NCBI RefSeq assembly: GCF_024623325.1
Contig: NZ_JANJZD010000029.1
Span: 1-64,000, forward strand
Origin: Acetatifactor muris
GTDB taxonomy: Bacteria > Bacillota > Clostridia > Lachnospirales > Lachnospiraceae
Length of the DNA stretch: 64,000 bases
Direction: 5' to 3'
Shown here: positions 62,927 through 64,000 of the stretch, piece by piece
Numbering within the stretch: position 1 is the first letter of the stretch
How the letters are laid out: every line of letters starts with the position of its first letter
Notes under the pieces: model-generated
The model's database searches: none
What the model saw: only the letters and a program-made list of their open reading frames with translations
Told to the model about the DNA's origin: nothing
Translations under genes and position numbers: made by a program

Positions 62927-64000
62927 TTGTACTACACCCAAGAACAGATAGACCGGGCGAATCAAGCCGACCTTGTTTCTTTCCTGCAATCACAGGGCGA
63001 GCAGCTTACCCGCGCCGGGAATGAATACCGCTGGAAACGGCACGACAGCTTGACCGTCCGGGGAAACAAATGGTACAGGCACAGCCAGAGCAAGGGCGGC
63101 GGCCCCGTTGATTTTGTTATAGAGTTTTTCGGCAAGAGCTTCACCGAAGCCGTGGAACTTCTCACAGGAGAAAAGGGAGCCGCACCGCCGCCGGACAGAC
63201 CTTGCCCCGCGTCCCTTTCCGACTTCCGGCTACCACCCCCAAACAGCGACAACCGAACAGCGAGGAACTACCTCACAGCAGCCCGCCGCATTGATGAAGA
63301 TGTGACGGGCTTTTTCTTTGCCCGCGGCGATATTTACGAGGACGCAGCCCACCACAACGCCGTATTTGTGGGGCGGGACGAGGACGGAATACCGCGCTAC
63401 GCCCACAGCAAGGGAACGGCGGGAAACTTCCGGCTCGATGTGAAAGGCAGCGACAAAGCCTTTAATTTCTGTTACCGGGGCGAGGGCGACAGGCTTTTTG
63501 CCTTTGAAGCCCCCGTTGACCTGCTCTCTTTCCTCTGCCTGTTCAAAAAGGAATGGCAGAAGCAGAGCTATTTGTCATTGGGCGGCGTGGGAGAAAAAGC
63601 CCTATTGCGTTTCCTTTCTGACCGTCCGAACATCAAGACCGTTTACCTCTGCCTTGACAGCGACCAAGCCGGAAACGACGCTTGTAGCCGCCTTGCGGAG
63701 CTTGTGCCGGAGGGCTTGACCGTCCACCGCCTTGTGCCGCTGTTTAAGGACTGGAACGAGGTATTGCAGCACCGGGCAGAAATCACAGACGGGAAGTATA
63801 TCCAGGAAGCAGTTTACGGCCTGAAAGAGCCGCCGCAGGAAGAAACCGTCGAGATTATCCGCATGAGCGAGGTTGACACGCAGACCGTTGAATGGCTATG
63901 GGAGCCGTATATCCCTTTCGGGAAAGTAACCATTGTGCAAGGCAACCCCGGCGAGGGCAAGACCACCTTTGCCCTACGCCTTGCCGCTGCCTGCACCACC
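62927..64000 (+). CDS. DUF3991/TOPRIM and AAA protein (partial)
   Basis: An open frame of more than 357 codons runs off the right edge. It starts with a TTG (MYYTQEQIDRANQADLVSFL) that has GGAG 9 nt upstream. DUF3991 (RGNKWYRHSQSKGGGPVDFV) comes first, then a TOPRIM domain (LFAFEAPVDLLSFL; VYLCLDSDQAGND) and the beginning of an AAA/RepA-type domain with Walker A GNPGEGKTTFAL at the edge. It resembles plasmid primase-helicase proteins that work with MobL relaxases. Confidence 0.85.
   Translation, partial: MYYTQEQIDRANQADLVSFLQSQGEQLTRAGNEYRWKRHDSLTVRGNKWYRHSQSKGGGPVDFVIEFFGKSFTEAVELLTGEKGAAPPPDRPCPASLSDFRLPPPNSDNRTARNYLTAARRIDEDVTGFFFARGDIYEDAAHHNAVFVGRDEDGIPRYAHSKGTAGNFRLDVKGSDKAFNFCYRGEGDRLFAFEAPVDLLSFLCLFKKEWQKQSYLSLGGVGEKALLRFLSDRPNIKTVYLCLDSDQAGNDACSRLAELVPEGLTVHRLVPLFKDWNEVLQHRAEITDGKYIQEAVYGLKEPPQEETVEIIRMSEVDTQTVEWLWEPYIPFGKVTIVQGNPGEGKTTFALRLAAACTT

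Larger units (their letters stand above)
54661..64000. mobile_element. Integrative conjugative element, Tn916/Tn1549-like (left part)
   Basis: Gene order and families change abruptly after the ABC operon. DR2-like repeats come first, then DUF6017, DUF5348, PcfB and VirD4 genes, then a nested serine-recombinase element with DUF3847, MobA/MobL and TOPRIM/AAA genes. All are on the plus strand, while the flanking operon is on the minus strand. Codon use is more C/G-rich in places. The left edge is placed approximately; the attachment site and the right end are not visible. Confidence 0.82.
57105..64000. mobile_element. Nested serine-recombinase element inserted in virD4
   Basis: virD4 coding sequence stops at about 57104 (after CGCTGG) and is followed at once by a large serine recombinase gene, TnpW, a cargo methyltransferase and mobilisation genes. 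The composition resembles Tn4451/Tn5397-like TnpX elements. The junction contains a GA dinucleotide, as expected for TnpX targets. The right end is not in the window. Confidence 0.75.

Overview
The window looks like a chromosome segment of a gut-type Lachnospiraceae (Clostridia, Firmicutes). The reasons are the gene content (LL-diaminopimelate aminotransferase dapL, the remA/BofA sporulation-lineage proteins, a DUF5702/Flp1-type tad locus, glnA next to an ANTAR regulator, a CD1871A-type CXXC protein), sigma-A-like promoters and AGGAGG-type ribosome binding sites. Genus cannot be fixed from the sequence alone.

Layout. 1-1.1 kb: the 5' end of a 16S rRNA gene (minus strand) with tandem promoters, and a tRNA-Ser(GCU) with its own promoter and terminator. 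1.1-4.7 kb: PAP2 phosphatase, two-subunit fumarase, a frameshifted HIT gene and a flavodoxin/SCP2 fusion. 4.7-15.5 kb: a rhomboid protease and a complete minus-strand tad (tight adherence, type IVb pilus) locus: prepilin peptidase, TadZ, TadA, TadB, TadC, Flp1 pilin, DUF5702, two TadE-like proteins, a second prepilin peptidase and a DUF6382-FHA protein. 15.7-21.9 kb: bofA, then the housekeeping series yicC-remA-gmk-rpoZ-rimO-pgsA-cinA. 22-27.4 kb: glnA, ANTAR regulator, dapF, dapL and a polytopic membrane protein. 27.5-31.4 kb: a hybrid histidine kinase with an orphan solute-binding lipoprotein. 31.6-36.6 kb: cell-wall genes (amidase, sortase B with an adjacent VPKTG surface protein, SH3-GH18 hydrolase). 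37-42.2 kb: mecA, a DUF1858 protein and an anaerobic pyruvate formate-lyase operon. 42.2-48.4 kb: merR, dnaB, rplI, gdpP and rpsR-ssb-rpsF. 48.6-54.6 kb: a ferredoxin-type membrane protein pair, DUF951, YdcF, a sirtuin and an ABC-2 exporter.

From about 54.66 kb to the end lies an integrative conjugative element with Tn916/Tn1549-like features (DR2-like repeats, DUF6017 replication protein, DUF5348, PcfB, VirD4). Its virD4 gene is cut after about 100 codons by a second element led by a large serine recombinase. That element carries TnpW, a cargo rRNA methyltransferase gene, DUF3847, a frameshifted MobA/MobL relaxase and a TOPRIM/AAA protein that runs off the window.

The most interesting points are these. 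(1) The pyruvate formate-lyase is naturally split: the 678-residue catalytic chain has no glycyl-radical domain, which is a separate 80-residue gene, and between them sits a 67-residue cysteine-bearing protein that resembles the N-terminal part of the radical domain. (2) The RlmA-like methyltransferase cargo is preceded by a good promoter, an 8-codon leader peptide ending in Met-Arg-Leu-Arg (the macrolide-stalling motif of known resistance leaders) and competing hairpins that involve the ribosome binding site, which suggests drug-inducible resistance. (3) Two multi-hairpin intergenic elements (16.0-16.46 and 50.85-51.06 kb) look like repeats or structured RNAs.
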